A DNA stretch of 64,000 nt from CAMTWZ01 sp041749075 (GCA_041749075.1 JBGTBY010000010.1:62001-126000); one strand, 5' to 3'. Positions 35,511 to 45,275 are shown, numbered from the stretch's first letter. Notes: generated by a model from the sequence alone, not told the origin. A program made the numbers and translations.

Positions 35511-36748
35511 TCGTCGTGCGAAACGAGTTCTTTCAGGGAGCGACCATTCGAATCGATGAGGCCATGCTTGATGCCGACCTTACGGAATGCTTCAAGAATG
35601 AAATCGAGTTGGTCGTTGGTGTGTGTGGCGGAATAGCTGGTGCGGACGAGGCTAAATCCGTGAGGAACCGCAGGTGGTACCACGGCATTCACATAGACGC
35701 CGGCTTCGAACAAATCGCGCCAGAACGTGAAGCAATCCATCATTTCACCAACCACGACAGGAATGATCGGGGTTTGGCTGGTGAGGACATTGAAACCGAG
35801 TGTACGAAGTCCGGTGCGCATATAGTGGGAAATCTCTTCGAGGCGGGCCAAACGCCAAGGTTCTTCCTGCAGAATTTCCAAAGCTTTCAAGACGGTCGCC
35901 ACATTCGCGGGCGGCATGGATGCGCTGAAAATATGTGCTGGGGAATGGTGTCGGACGTATTCGATCACTTTTTTCTCGCCGACGAGGAACCCGCCAAGCG
36001 ATGCGAAGGATTTCGAGAAGGTGCCGGATACGAGATCTACTTGATCGAGCATGCCGAAAACGGATGCGGAACCACGTCCCCCATCCCCGATCACACCAAC
36101 CGCATGGGCATCGTCCAAATACAGACGCGCATTGAATTCTTTGGCGAGGGCGATCAATTCAGGAATCTTTGCTAAGGTTCCAGACATCGAGAACACACCA
36201 TCGCTGATGATGATTTTGCCGACATCCCCTGTTTCACGCTCCAACAAGGTGCGCAAATGCGCCATGTCGTTGTGACGGAACCGCACGGTTTTCGCTGTAG
36301 AACATTGAGTTCCGACCACGATGCACGCATGATTGTCTTTGTCGGAGAAAATGACATCATTCCGAGTAGCCAACGTCTGGATGGAGCCTTCGTTGGTCTG
36401 ATACCCGGTACTGAACAACACGCACGCCTCTTTCTGCATGAATGCGGCGAGCTTGTCTTCCAATTCGAGGTGGATGTCGAGGGTGCCGTTCAGGTAGCGG
36501 GAGCCGGTACAACCGGTTCCATACTTCAGGATGGCGCCACGGGCCGCTTCCAACACACGGTCGTCGTTGGTCAGACCGAGGTAATTGTTTGAGCCGGCCA
36601 TGATCACGGACTTGCCTTCGATCACGACAACGGTGCCGTCAGTCGCTTGAAGCGGCTTGAAATATGGATACAAGCCCAATGCTTTCACTTCGTCGGCTTT
36701 CGTGAAATCAAAGGCTTTTTGAAAAATATCTGATGTAGGGTTGGACAT
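35507..36748 (-). CDS. spt: Serine palmitoyltransferase-like alpha-oxoamine synthase
   Basis: 413 residues of the PLP-dependent alpha-oxoamine synthase family. DDAHAVG (212-218) and TFSKSFASLGGF with the Schiff-base K246 are intact. AGSNNYLGL and GTGCTGSRYLNGT are strongly conserved. KBL (glycine C-acetyltransferase) and BioF are alternatives, but the N-terminal extension, the PPANVATVLKALEIL region and the neighbouring acyltransferase, glycosyltransferases and SDR favour serine palmitoyltransferase, first step of sphingolipid synthesis. Confidence 0.8.
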   Translation of the reverse strand: MSNPTSDIFQKAFDFTKADEVKALGLYPYFKPLQATDGTVVVIEGKSVIMAGSNNYLGLTNDDRVLEAARGAILKYGTGCTGSRYLNGTLDIHLELEDKLAAFMQKEACVLFSTGYQTNEGSIQTLATRNDVIFSDKDNHACIVVGTQCSTAKTVRFRHNDMAHLRTLLERETGDVGKIIISDGVFSMSGTLAKIPELIALAKEFNARLYLDDAHAVGVIGDGGRGSASVFGMLDQVDLVSGTFSKSFASLGGFLVGEKKVIEYVRHHSPAHIFSASMPPANVATVLKALEILQEEPWRLARLEEISHYMRTGLRTLGFNVLTSQTPIIPVVVGEMMDCFTFWRDLFEAGVYVNAVVPPAVPHGFSLVRTSYSATHTNDQLDFILEAFRKVGIKHGLIDSNGRSLKELVSHDE

Positions 36749-36811
36749 CCCGGGGTAATCTTATGATAAACTGAGGAACAATTTGGCAATATATGGAGAT
36801 AACGGCTCCAT

Positions 36812-37930
36812 TCAAACGGATTGAGGGGTACTGCGACGGATAACCTCTTGCAAATATTGAATGTATTGTGATGCGATCACGTTCCAATCGAACCGTTCTG
36901 TCACAAACGCAAGGGCACGTTCACGTTGCGGTTCTGCTTCAGACAGCAACATCTGCCGGATTCGCTCGACCCAAGCCGACACATCAGCGACCGGAACCTT
37001 GTATCCGTTCTCCCCATCCCAAATCACATCCCGAATGCCTTCCAAATCCGATCCGATGGCGGGAAGTCCGGCGGCATTGGCTTCCAAGAGAACAATTCCG
37101 AAGCCTTCCATGTCACCTGGAACCGGAATATTCGGCATGATGAACACATCGCTCGCGGCATACGCGGCTTTCAATATGGCATCGGGTTGACGACCTAATA
37201 AAATCAAACGATCATTGGCCAATCGTGAGACCGCGGCCATTTCGGGTCCGTCGCCCAATACGATATAGACCACATCCTCATCCAATTTGGGAAGAACGTT
37301 TTCGATGAACCAAGCATGACCTTTCCGGCGGACCATTCGTCCGACCGACAACAGCCATTTCTTGTTCGTGATGTCGGTGGATGTGAGCGATTGAATGAGC
37401 AAACGGGCATCTTCTTTCGGAATGACGATTCCCGATGGATCTGGCACGAATCCATTCGGCAGCGCCACTCCTTTCCCCGGATCCATTCCTCTCTCGATAC
37501 AGGCTTCGCGCGTGGCTTGGCTCACCGAAATCACACCATCCAGCGCCTTGAAGATTCTCGGCACAACGTTTTGATACAGCGGATTGGGCAAGGTCACATC
37601 CTGACCATGATTGATGGTGACCAGTGGCGCATGAAGTCGTTTCCGCAAAGGAACAGCCAAGGATGCTGTCACCATCGAGGAAAAAAGGACCACATCCGGT
37701 TTCATGCGATCAACCAATACAGGTAATTGGGTGTAAAGACCGGTCATGAAACGAGCCGTGTTCCACACGATCGATTTCCATTGAGATTCCAATATCCGGG
37801 TTTGAACAGTGACGGTCGGATTCGCATGAAGCGCATTCACCAATTGCAGGCTCACACGTTGCATCCCCCCCATATTGTCCATGGGTGCGTCCACATTTGG
37901 GTGGGAATGGGAAATGTACAGGATCTTCAA
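36812..37930 (-). CDS. GT4-family glycosyltransferase
   Basis: 372 residues if it starts at TTG 37930, which overlaps the stop of the upstream glycosyltransferase (TTGA). The conserved start LKILYISHSHPNVDAP makes this the likely beginning, though there is no Shine-Dalgarno match; a longer frame begins at 37984. GT-B fold: acceptor half with GGMQRVSLQL, donor half with SVGRMVRRKGH, and the EGFGIVLLEANAAGLPAIGS nucleotide-sugar motif. Likely adds a sugar to a lipid; acceptor unknown. Confidence 0.8.
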   Translation of the reverse strand: MKILYISHSHPNVDAPMDNMGGMQRVSLQLVNALHANPTVTVQTRILESQWKSIVWNTARFMTGLYTQLPVLVDRMKPDVVLFSSMVTASLAVPLRKRLHAPLVTINHGQDVTLPNPLYQNVVPRIFKALDGVISVSQATREACIERGMDPGKGVALPNGFVPDPSGIVIPKEDARLLIQSLTSTDITNKKWLLSVGRMVRRKGHAWFIENVLPKLDEDVVYIVLGDGPEMAAVSRLANDRLILLGRQPDAILKAAYAASDVFIMPNIPVPGDMEGFGIVLLEANAAGLPAIGSDLEGIRDVIWDGENGYKVPVADVSAWVERIRQMLLSEAEPQRERALAFVTERFDWNVIASQYIQYLQEVIRRSTPQSV

Positions 37931-39051
37931 GAGCGGAGGACGCGTTCGTACTCGGAAACCAGGCCGCCCATGATCGCATCCCACGTGAATCCGAGGGCGA
38001 AATTCCGAGCATTGGCCGACATCCGCATTCGAGTGTCGTTGTCTTGAACCAAGACGCTGATCATCCGTGCGAATTCATTCACATCACGGGGCGGGATGAG
38101 GTAACCGGTTTCATCATGAGTAACCAAGGATCGGTTTCCGGTGGCATTGGCCACAACGGCGGGAAGTCCGCAGGCCAAGGCTTCGAGCGTGACGTTACCG
38201 AATGTTTCGGTAGTGGATGGAAACAAGAAAATATCGCTGCTGGCATACCCCATAGCGAGGTCGTCACCACTTAAAAATCCTGCGAATATCGTATCGGGAA
38301 GCGCGGATTTGAGGTCGTGGATAGCAGGTCCGTCGCCAATGATCATCGTTTTCACGCGCGGACATTCGGCATGCAATTTCTGATAAGTCTCGATCACCGA
38401 TTCCAAGTCTTTTTCCCAAACGAGACGGGAGACAAAGGTGACCAACACATCCTCATCCGCCACACCCAACACACGCCGCCAAGGAAGATTTCGTTTTTCC
38501 GGCGTGAAGCGGGTCGTATCCACACCTCTCGCCCAAATCTTGATGTTCTGATCGATGCCGTAGGCGGCCAATGTCTCTGCCATTGAGGTGCTCGGCACAA
38601 ACACGGCACGAGCACTGCCATAAAACCAGCGCAAAAGCATCCAGATGAGCGGTATAGTCCACTCCAGTTTGTAATACCCCATGTAACTCGTGAAATGGGT
38701 ATGGTAGGATGCGACAACAGGAATTTCTCGAGGCTTAGCCCAGAAAATGAGTTGAATCGCGGCCACATCCGGCGTGGCGAGATGGATCAGATCGGGCTTG
38801 AACTCTTTCAAAGCTTCGTAAGCATTCGGTCCCATGCCCCACGTGATTCGATACTCGGGTCGACCCGGCATCTTGAAGGATGGAACCGCCACCATATTGC
38901 CCACATGTTTGATGGGCGGATTCTCGATTTCAGGGGCCAGAATCAGGACCTCATGTCCTTGATCCAGTAAATAACGAACCAACCGGTTGAGCGTGAGCGC
39001 CACGCCATCCGCCACGTGATGGTAATTGCCCGTTGCCAGTGCGATTCGCAT
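37927..39051 (-). CDS. GT4-family glycosyltransferase (MgdA/SqdX/mannosyltransferase-like)
   Basis: 374 residues from ATG 39051 (MRIALATGNYHHVADGVA); a further upstream ATG at 39093 would add 14 unlike residues. The N-terminal DGVALTLNRLVRYLLDQGHEV, the SYHTHFTSYM segment, FVSRLVWEKDLESVIETY and ETFGNVTLEALACGLPAVVA are typical of GT4 enzymes that glycosylate diacylglycerol or related lipids. It is coupled to the next glycosyltransferase and divergent from the SDR gene at 39111. Confidence 0.88.
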   Translation of the reverse strand: MRIALATGNYHHVADGVALTLNRLVRYLLDQGHEVLILAPEIENPPIKHVGNMVAVPSFKMPGRPEYRITWGMGPNAYEALKEFKPDLIHLATPDVAAIQLIFWAKPREIPVVASYHTHFTSYMGYYKLEWTIPLIWMLLRWFYGSARAVFVPSTSMAETLAAYGIDQNIKIWARGVDTTRFTPEKRNLPWRRVLGVADEDVLVTFVSRLVWEKDLESVIETYQKLHAECPRVKTMIIGDGPAIHDLKSALPDTIFAGFLSGDDLAMGYASSDIFLFPSTTETFGNVTLEALACGLPAVVANATGNRSLVTHDETGYLIPPRDVNEFARMISVLVQDNDTRMRMSANARNFALGFTWDAIMGGLVSEYERVLRS

Positions 39052-39110
39052 CAGAGCCCGTGAATTGTTTGTATTTTCCGCATATAGCATCAAAATATAC
39101 CGAGTTTTTC

Positions 39111-40082
39111 ATGAAAGCCTTTGTAACCGGTGGCACCGGATTTATTGGAAGTCACCTGGTCGACACCCTGCTTCAAAACGACGGTATGGAGGTTCGTTGC
39201 TTGGTTCGATCCAATGAGAAATGGCTCAAAGGAAAACCGTACGAGCTCGTCAAGGGCGACTTGCACGATCTCACGATTCTAAAGGAATCATTGAAGGGAG
39301 TGGACGTGCTTTATCACAATGCCGGAGTTGTGAAAGCGCGCGATTCACGTGATTTCGAGCGGGCGAATGTCGAAGCCACCGAAAACATCATCCGAGTGGC
39401 CCGCAAATGCGATGTGCCGAAAATCGTGATCCTGTCTTCGCTCGCGGCTGTGGGTCCGTCTGATGGACAGATATTGAATGAATCCTCACCAATGAAACCT
39501 GTAAGCCGCTATGGGTTATCCAAAATGAGAATGGAAGAGATGATCCATCGAATCGGATGCGAAGCGGATTCAATCACGATCCTGCGTCCCGCTGCGGTTT
39601 ATGGACCCCGTGAAGAGGACATCTACACGTTTTTCAAGACGGCATCCCGTGGATTTTGTCCGATGATCGGCGACGGATACACGAACGAAGTCTCTCTGGT
39701 GCATGTGAATGACGTGGTTTCGGCCATCATCGCCGCAGGCACATACGAACACCGGGGGATCGACACGTTCTTCATTGGAAGCGAACGCGGTTACACCTGG
39801 AATGAAATCCGCGATGCGACGGCTCTCGCTTTGGGACGTAAGTTGACGACCATCCGCATCCCGCCCGGAATCGTTCGGAATGTGGGATCTCTGATGGAAG
39901 ACATCGGTGGATTGTTCGGCAATTACCCGGTGATCAACCGCGACAAAGCAAATGAATTGGTCAAAGAATGGAACTGTTCGGTCGATAAAGCGGTCCGTTT
40001 GCTCGGATTCCGCCAACACGTCGGACTACAAACTGGAATTGAACAAACCATCACATGGTATCGAAATCACAACTGGCTCTGA
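39111..40082 (+). CDS. NAD-dependent epimerase/dehydratase-family SDR, CerR candidate
   Basis: 323 residues from ATG 39111. Extended SDR with GGTGFIG (residues 7-13), the catalytic YGLSK near 140 and ILRPAAVYGPRE. Substrate unknown. Sphingolipid loci in other bacteria carry such an SDR that reduces the 3-oxo group (CerR); the cluster context here makes that role plausible, but a sugar epimerase to serve the two glycosyltransferases is equally possible. Divergent from those genes across 59 bases. Overlaps the next gene by 28 bases. Confidence 0.75.
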   Translation: MKAFVTGGTGFIGSHLVDTLLQNDGMEVRCLVRSNEKWLKGKPYELVKGDLHDLTILKESLKGVDVLYHNAGVVKARDSRDFERANVEATENIIRVARKCDVPKIVILSSLAAVGPSDGQILNESSPMKPVSRYGLSKMRMEEMIHRIGCEADSITILRPAAVYGPREEDIYTFFKTASRGFCPMIGDGYTNEVSLVHVNDVVSAIIAAGTYEHRGIDTFFIGSERGYTWNEIRDATALALGRKLTTIRIPPGIVRNVGSLMEDIGGLFGNYPVINRDKANELVKEWNCSVDKAVRLLGFRQHVGLQTGIEQTITWYRNHNWL

Positions 40083-41566
40083 TTCTGACGCTCGCCGTTC
40101 CGGCGATGCTGTTTTCCCAACCCGGCTCGATCCGGCTCGACGAACCCACCCTGCAACGTATTCCGGGTATTGTGGCTGCCACGGCAAGTTCCACACATTT
40201 GTATGTACTTTCCGAGGATGTGGGGATGGTGGTGTACCGAACCCGTCCCGATACGCTGCAATGGCTGTTCACATCCGACGGCATGACCAACCGAGGCACG
40301 CAATTGTCTGCCGATTCCCGCTTCGCGTACCTGTTCGGATCGGATAACCGAGTAAGCATTCTCGAACCCACATCCTTGCAAGGGGTGTACACGTCAGTCT
40401 ACCTCCCATCCACACCAAAATTCGCTGTCCGGTTTGGCACCACATTGTTTGTGAATGCGGATAATGGTGCCATGTATGGCATTCCGCTATCGAAACCTGC
40501 GGATGCGGAACGATACGACACATTGGGAATCGATGGATTTCAAGCAAGCGGAACGACTCACATGATCGGTTTCTCGCGTCAGATCTTGGTTGTCTCCGGA
40601 CGTCAATTGCATTTTCTGGATGTCATAGGCAACCAACTCCGTTTGGCCGATGCGCAGCGACTGCAACAAGAAGTGACTCGCTTGTATGATCTAAACGGCA
40701 TTCTCTTCGCATCCAATTCGAAAGGTGAATTGTTTGAAGTGAGAAGCGGCGGATCGTTGAGGAAAGTGCTGGATGTCCGTGAACCCATTGAATCGGTACA
40801 TCAACAAGGAAATCATTATTTCATCCGCGCCATGAACGGAAAGGCTTGGGTGATCCATACCGACGGACGGACAATCGCACAACGCCCAAATCCCGAATCC
40901 GGAAATCATATCGCATTGGTCAATAACCGCATCTGGATGTCAAATTTTGAACAATTCGGCCGTGTCGCCGTCACTGAAACAGGCGCTGAACGTCCCGCAT
41001 CCACCACATTGAAGATCAAGCCGATTCAAAATCAGATTCTCTTGCAAACTCGTCCTCTTCTGATTGCCTTGGAATTGGATGGTACCTATTCCGCATCTGT
41101 CCGTTTCGATGCGAAAAGCGAGACCGCAACACCACTTGTTCGCGGAAACGGACTCTTCTGGCAACCCGCCCAAGGGCAAAGCGGCCCGCATCACATTACC
41201 GTAACGGCGATCTCAGCGAATGGCCAACGGGACTCGACCAGGTTCATGGTGGATGTTCGCACATTCAATCAACCACCACGATTTAACCCATTGCGTCCCA
41301 TAACGATTCCGGTCGGAGAAGCATATCAATTACCAATTCGAGCGATCGATCCCGACGGACTTTCCCAAGATCATGTGAGGTATATCGCGCACGATCTGCC
41401 GAGTGGTTCCACCCTTAGCGAGCGCAATGGTTTGTTCAACTGGACGCCCGACCTCCGCCAAGTCGGCGTGCATCGATTTCGTGTAGTTGCAAGTGATGCG
41501 AGCGGCGCGAGCGCGGAGATCCAGGTGCAAATCACAGTCCGTTCAATCGATACCGACAATCGATGA
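40055..41566 (+). CDS. Secreted beta-propeller-like protein with C-terminal Ig/cadherin-like domains
   Basis: 503 residues. A signal peptide (about 1-21, ending LFSQ) is followed by repeated four-strand units of PQQ/WD-like spacing up to about 300, then two Ig-like domains, the last with PPRFNPLRPITIPVGEAYQLPIRAIDPDG... and RVVASDASG, as in cadherin-like or He-PIG repeats. No enzyme motif. Begins inside the SDR gene and ends in an ATGA overlap with mutY. Function unknown, probably periplasmic or surface. Confidence 0.75.
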   Translation: MVSKSQLALILTLAVPAMLFSQPGSIRLDEPTLQRIPGIVAATASSTHLYVLSEDVGMVVYRTRPDTLQWLFTSDGMTNRGTQLSADSRFAYLFGSDNRVSILEPTSLQGVYTSVYLPSTPKFAVRFGTTLFVNADNGAMYGIPLSKPADAERYDTLGIDGFQASGTTHMIGFSRQILVVSGRQLHFLDVIGNQLRLADAQRLQQEVTRLYDLNGILFASNSKGELFEVRSGGSLRKVLDVREPIESVHQQGNHYFIRAMNGKAWVIHTDGRTIAQRPNPESGNHIALVNNRIWMSNFEQFGRVAVTETGAERPASTTLKIKPIQNQILLQTRPLLIALELDGTYSASVRFDAKSETATPLVRGNGLFWQPAQGQSGPHHITVTAISANGQRDSTRFMVDVRTFNQPPRFNPLRPITIPVGEAYQLPIRAIDPDGLSQDHVRYIAHDLPSGSTLSERNGLFNWTPDLRQVGVHRFRVVASDASGASAEIQVQITVRSIDTDNR

Positions 41567-42624
41567 GGGTTGACGATCTGCTGGATTGGTATGCAACCGC
41601 GAAACGGAATCTTCCTTGGCGTCGCACCACCGATCCGTATTCGATCTGGATTTCGGAAGTGATGTCGCAGCAAACCCGCATCGACACGGTCATCCCCTAT
41701 TATGAACGATTTCTGACCCGGTTTCCGGATGTGTGCTCTTTAGCGAACGCATCCCAAGAAGATGTTCTGAAAATCTGGGAAGGTCTGGGCTATTACAGCC
41801 GTGGACGAAACCTGCATCATGCCGCCAAACAGATCTGTTTTGAGCACAAAGGGGTAGTTCCATCCGATTATGAGGCGTTTCGCGCGCTGAAAGGCGTGGG
41901 TCCGTATACCGCCGCCGCGGTGCTCAGCATCGCATTCAAGAAGCCATTCGCGGTGTTGGATGGAAATGTGATGCGTGTGATTTCCCGTGTGATGGGGATG
42001 TCTGATGACATCCGACTCTCATCCACCCGCGACCAATTGCAGCGCATCGCGGATGAATGGATTCCCACATCCTATCCGGCGGATTTCAATCAGGCGATCA
42101 TGGAACTGGGCTCAACGGTCTGCACACCACGGAAACCATTGTGTGAATCGTGTCCGATTTCGCAGGATTGTGTGGCGTATGCCTCGGGCAATCCGGAGCA
42201 ATTTCCTTACAAATCACCCAAAGCGGCAGTTCCCCATCATCACATCGTCGTCGGAATTCTTGTGGATGCGGATGGGCACGTATTGATCGCCCGCAGACCG
42301 GATGACGTGATGCTTGGCGGATTATGGGAATTCCCCGGCGGGAAAGTGGAAGCCGGTGAGACGAATGAAGTCGCTCTTCAGCGCGAATTGCTGGAAGAGT
42401 TGGGCGTGCGGATAGGGGACATCCGACATTTCCATACCCTCAAACACGCGTACAGCCATTTCAAGATCACGATGAATGCCTATACGGCGAAGATCGTGGA
42501 AGGAATTCCGAATCCATTGTCCAGCAAGGAATTGAAATGGGTGTCGATACATGAATTATCCGATTATCCATTCCCGAAAGCGAACCGAACTCTCACTCGA
42601 GCCTTGCAGCATGAGCGACCTTAA
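41563..42624 (+). CDS. mutY: A/G-specific adenine glycosylase MutY with C-terminal NUDIX domain
   Basis: 353 residues. Removes adenine mispaired with 8-oxoguanine. A helix-hairpin-helix (LKGVGPYTAAAVLSIAF) leads to the catalytic Asp in VLDGNVMRVISR; the iron-sulfur cysteines follow the exact C-x6-C-x2-C-x5-C pattern (CTPRKPLCESCPISQDC). The C-terminal domain keeps a canonical NUDIX box, G-x5-E-x7-REL-x-EE-x-G. MutY C-terminal domains often have a degenerate box, so the intact one here hints at extra pyrophosphatase activity. Confidence 0.96.
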   Translation: MRVDDLLDWYATAKRNLPWRRTTDPYSIWISEVMSQQTRIDTVIPYYERFLTRFPDVCSLANASQEDVLKIWEGLGYYSRGRNLHHAAKQICFEHKGVVPSDYEAFRALKGVGPYTAAAVLSIAFKKPFAVLDGNVMRVISRVMGMSDDIRLSSTRDQLQRIADEWIPTSYPADFNQAIMELGSTVCTPRKPLCESCPISQDCVAYASGNPEQFPYKSPKAAVPHHHIVVGILVDADGHVLIARRPDDVMLGGLWEFPGGKVEAGETNEVALQRELLEELGVRIGDIRHFHTLKHAYSHFKITMNAYTAKIVEGIPNPLSSKELKWVSIHELSDYPFPKANRTLTRALQHERP

Positions 42625-43393
42625 GCGCTGGATGGATGAGTTGGTGGCGAAAGTGGAAGTGCCGAGCTACATCGATACCGATCCCGTGATGTTTATGCAT
42701 GCGTATGACGAGACGGAAGACCGTCTCATCGCCGCGTTCTTCGCCGCAATCCTCGCTTGGGGGCGACGCGACATTGTGATACGCAAAGTGGCTGAACTGC
42801 TTGAGCGGATGGGCACGTCGCCCGCATCCTTCATCAAAACCTATCCCGAAGCCGGTTCTACCGCGTTCACAGGCTGGAAACATAGAACCTTCACCGCAGA
42901 CGACATCCATTGGCTGTGTCTTTCCCTACGCCGCGGATACGACACCCATCCCCGCTTCGAAGACCAATGGCTCGCTGCATTCTCCCGAGCGAAAAATGAG
43001 CAGCGCTTATTGATGGGCGTGTTTCATGAGCAATTCTTTGCACGCATCCCTGAAGCGCCGCATCGGGTCAAAAAACACCTGTCCAACAATCAGAACGGTG
43101 GTTCCTGCAAACGCTTATATCTGTTTTTGCGCTGGACCATGCGTCGCGATTCCTGCGTTGACATGCCCCTGATGGCGTTCATGCCCCTATCCGAGCTATA
43201 TATCCCTCTGGATGTGCATGTGGGTCGATATGCCCGTAAATACGGACTGCTGACCCGAACGCAAGACGATTGGCGCAGCGTGGTCGAACTCACGGATAAG
43301 CTGAAAGAATTCGACCCCGAAGATCCCGCCAAATACGATTATGCCTTATTCGGACTCGGAATCATTCCTGAAGAGTCAGCCACCGATCCGTGA
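42611..43393 (+). CDS. TIGR02757/DUF2400 family protein
   Basis: 260 residues from ATG 42611, which overlaps the end of mutY by 14 bases; an in-frame earlier ATG lies deep inside mutY. Conserved family stretches are DPVMFMHAYDETEDRLIAAFFAA, WGRRDIVIRKV and KRLYLFLRWTMRRD, the last being the signature. The fold is distantly like helix-hairpin-helix glycosylases. Function unknown. Its last 32 bases overlap the convergent ABC-F gene. Confidence 0.88.
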   Translation: MSDLKRWMDELVAKVEVPSYIDTDPVMFMHAYDETEDRLIAAFFAAILAWGRRDIVIRKVAELLERMGTSPASFIKTYPEAGSTAFTGWKHRTFTADDIHWLCLSLRRGYDTHPRFEDQWLAAFSRAKNEQRLLMGVFHEQFFARIPEAPHRVKKHLSNNQNGGSCKRLYLFLRWTMRRDSCVDMPLMAFMPLSELYIPLDVHVGRYARKYGLLTRTQDDWRSVVELTDKLKEFDPEDPAKYDYALFGLGIIPEESATDP

Positions 43394-45275
43394 CCCGCTC
43401 GATTTCGGCTTCCAAATCCTTATACGATTTCACCTTATGCGGATAATCGGGTAGCGAAAACACCAACGGATCGGCCAATTCAGCTTCCAAGCGGATTTTC
43501 TGTTTCTCGAGATCGTTAATGCGATTTTCGAGTTTTTTTAATTCGTTGTTTTCGGTTTTCTGTTTTCGGTTTTCAGTTGGGGCAACCACCTCTTTCTTTT
43601 TGACATCACGACCAGGTTCTTTGGCGAGTTCGGCATCACCTGAAGCGGATTTTCCTACCATGGATTGTGTCTTCCACAGATAGTAGTCGAAGCCGCCATC
43701 ATACTCTTCAACGCGTCCGTTGCCGGTACGCCATACTTTCGTGGCGAATTGTTCGATGAAATAGCGATCGTGCGATACGACCAGCAAGGTTCCCTCCCAT
43801 GATTTGAGAGCTTGCACCAACACATCTTTCGATGCGATGTCCAAGTGGTTGGTCGGTTCATCGAGCACAAGGAAGTTCATTGGCTCCAGGAGCGTCCTGG
43901 CAAGGGCCACACGGCTCCGCTCTCCCCCGCTCAACACCTTGATCGGTTTGAAGACATCGTCGCCTGTGAAGAGGAAATTCCCTAGTAAGGTGCGGATTAA
44001 ACGGCGCGAATCGGCCGATTTGGCCACGGCTTCCATCGATTCGAGAATCGTGATGTCGGTTTGAAGCACTTCGGCCAAGTGCTGGGCAAAGAATCCGGTG
44101 AGAACGTTGTGTCCGATTGCCCGTTTTCCACCAAACGGTTCGATGCCATCCAGGATGCGGGCGAGTGTGGATTTACCGGATCCGTTCGGACCGATGAGCG
44201 CGATTTTGTCACCCCGATTGATGTGCAGATCCTGACCGGATGTGAACACGGTCACATCATCATATTGCTTTTTGAGATTCGTGACGGTCATGATCACATT
44301 TCCGGCACGAGGTGGATTCGGAAACTTGAAATTCACCGCGGCATTGTCCCCTTCCGGTGCTTCAACTCGTTCCAACTTCTCCAACTGTTTCACACGGCTT
44401 TGCGCTTGCTTGGCTTTGGTCGCTTTGGCCTTGAACCGCTCGATGAACCGCTCGGTATCGGCGATTTTCTTCTGTTGATTGTCATAGGCGTTCTGCTGAA
44501 GCTCGATCATCTCCTCGCGCTGAACCAAGTACTTCTCATAGTTTCCGGTGTAGGAATAGATGCGGGAATTGCGAAGCTCGGCGATGCGGTTCACCATCTT
44601 ATCGATGAAATAGCGGTCGTGAGAGACAATCACTACGGCTCCATCATACGCCGACAAGTATTTCTGCAGCCATTCGATGGTGTCGATGTCCAAGTGGTTG
44701 GTAGGTTCATCCAACAGAAGAACATCCGGCTTTTTCAGAAGCAATTGGGCCAAAAGCACCCGCATCCGCCATCCACCTGAAAAGTTGGAAATCGGTTCTT
44801 TTTGAGCAGATTCGGCGAATCCGAGTCCGGCAAGTACTTCGGAGGCTTTCGCTTCGATACGATCCCCATCCAAAAGGAAGAACCGCTGTTGCACGCGCTC
44901 GAGGTCTTCCAGGAGTTTCATGTAGGCATCAGACTCGTAATCGGTGCGGGTGGCAAGTTCATGACCGATGAAATCGAGCTTCTTTTCCAACGCCAGCACT
45001 TCGGTGAAGGCTTGCATGGCAAGCTCGCGCACGGTCATGTCCAAACTCACTTCAAGCACATCCTGCTCAAGAAAGCCGACAGTTGAACTGGATACAAGTT
45101 CCACAGAACCCTCTTCCGGCTTGAATTTGCCCGATATGAGGCGCAAAAGCGTGGTTTTACCAGCACCATTGGGGCCGATGAGTCCAACACGATCGCCCTT
45201 CACAACCTGAAGATTCAAGTTTGAAAAGATCGAGCGACTTCCTAGAAAAAACGTTATATTTACGAGGCTAAGCAT
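43362..45275 (-). CDS. ABC-F family ATP-binding protein
   Basis: 637 residues from ATG 45275 (MLSLVNITFFLGSRSIF). Two ABC domains: Walker A GPNGAGKTT and GPNGSGKST, signature FSGGWRMRVLLAQ and LSGGERSRVALAR, two DEPTNHLDI Walker B/D-loop motifs, and the ABC-F linker between them. There are no membrane segments; the family acts on ribosomes. The C-terminal arm is a coiled coil (ELKKLENRINDLEKQKIRLEAE) preceded by a low-complexity linker, ENRKQKTENN, encoded by a 7-base-period array. An inverted repeat GAGGCTA/TAGCCTC surrounds the start codon region (45264-45293). Confidence 0.93.
   Translation of the reverse strand: MLSLVNITFFLGSRSIFSNLNLQVVKGDRVGLIGPNGAGKTTLLRLISGKFKPEEGSVELVSSSTVGFLEQDVLEVSLDMTVRELAMQAFTEVLALEKKLDFIGHELATRTDYESDAYMKLLEDLERVQQRFFLLDGDRIEAKASEVLAGLGFAESAQKEPISNFSGGWRMRVLLAQLLLKKPDVLLLDEPTNHLDIDTIEWLQKYLSAYDGAVVIVSHDRYFIDKMVNRIAELRNSRIYSYTGNYEKYLVQREEMIELQQNAYDNQQKKIADTERFIERFKAKATKAKQAQSRVKQLEKLERVEAPEGDNAAVNFKFPNPPRAGNVIMTVTNLKKQYDDVTVFTSGQDLHINRGDKIALIGPNGSGKSTLARILDGIEPFGGKRAIGHNVLTGFFAQHLAEVLQTDITILESMEAVAKSADSRRLIRTLLGNFLFTGDDVFKPIKVLSGGERSRVALARTLLEPMNFLVLDEPTNHLDIASKDVLVQALKSWEGTLLVVSHDRYFIEQFATKVWRTGNGRVEEYDGGFDYYLWKTQSMVGKSASGDAELAKEPGRDVKKKEVVAPTENRKQKTENNELKKLENRINDLEKQKIRLEAELADPLVFSLPDYPHKVKSYKDLEAEIERVTDRWLTLQE
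43548..43582. repeat. Heptamer-period array inside the ABC-F coding region
   Basis: Consecutive units GTTTTCG, GTTTTCT, GTTTTCG, GTTTTCA, GTTGGGG encode the hydrophilic linker before the C-terminal coiled coil. Same period as the intergenic arrays, but here tolerated within a frame. Confidence 0.6.
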
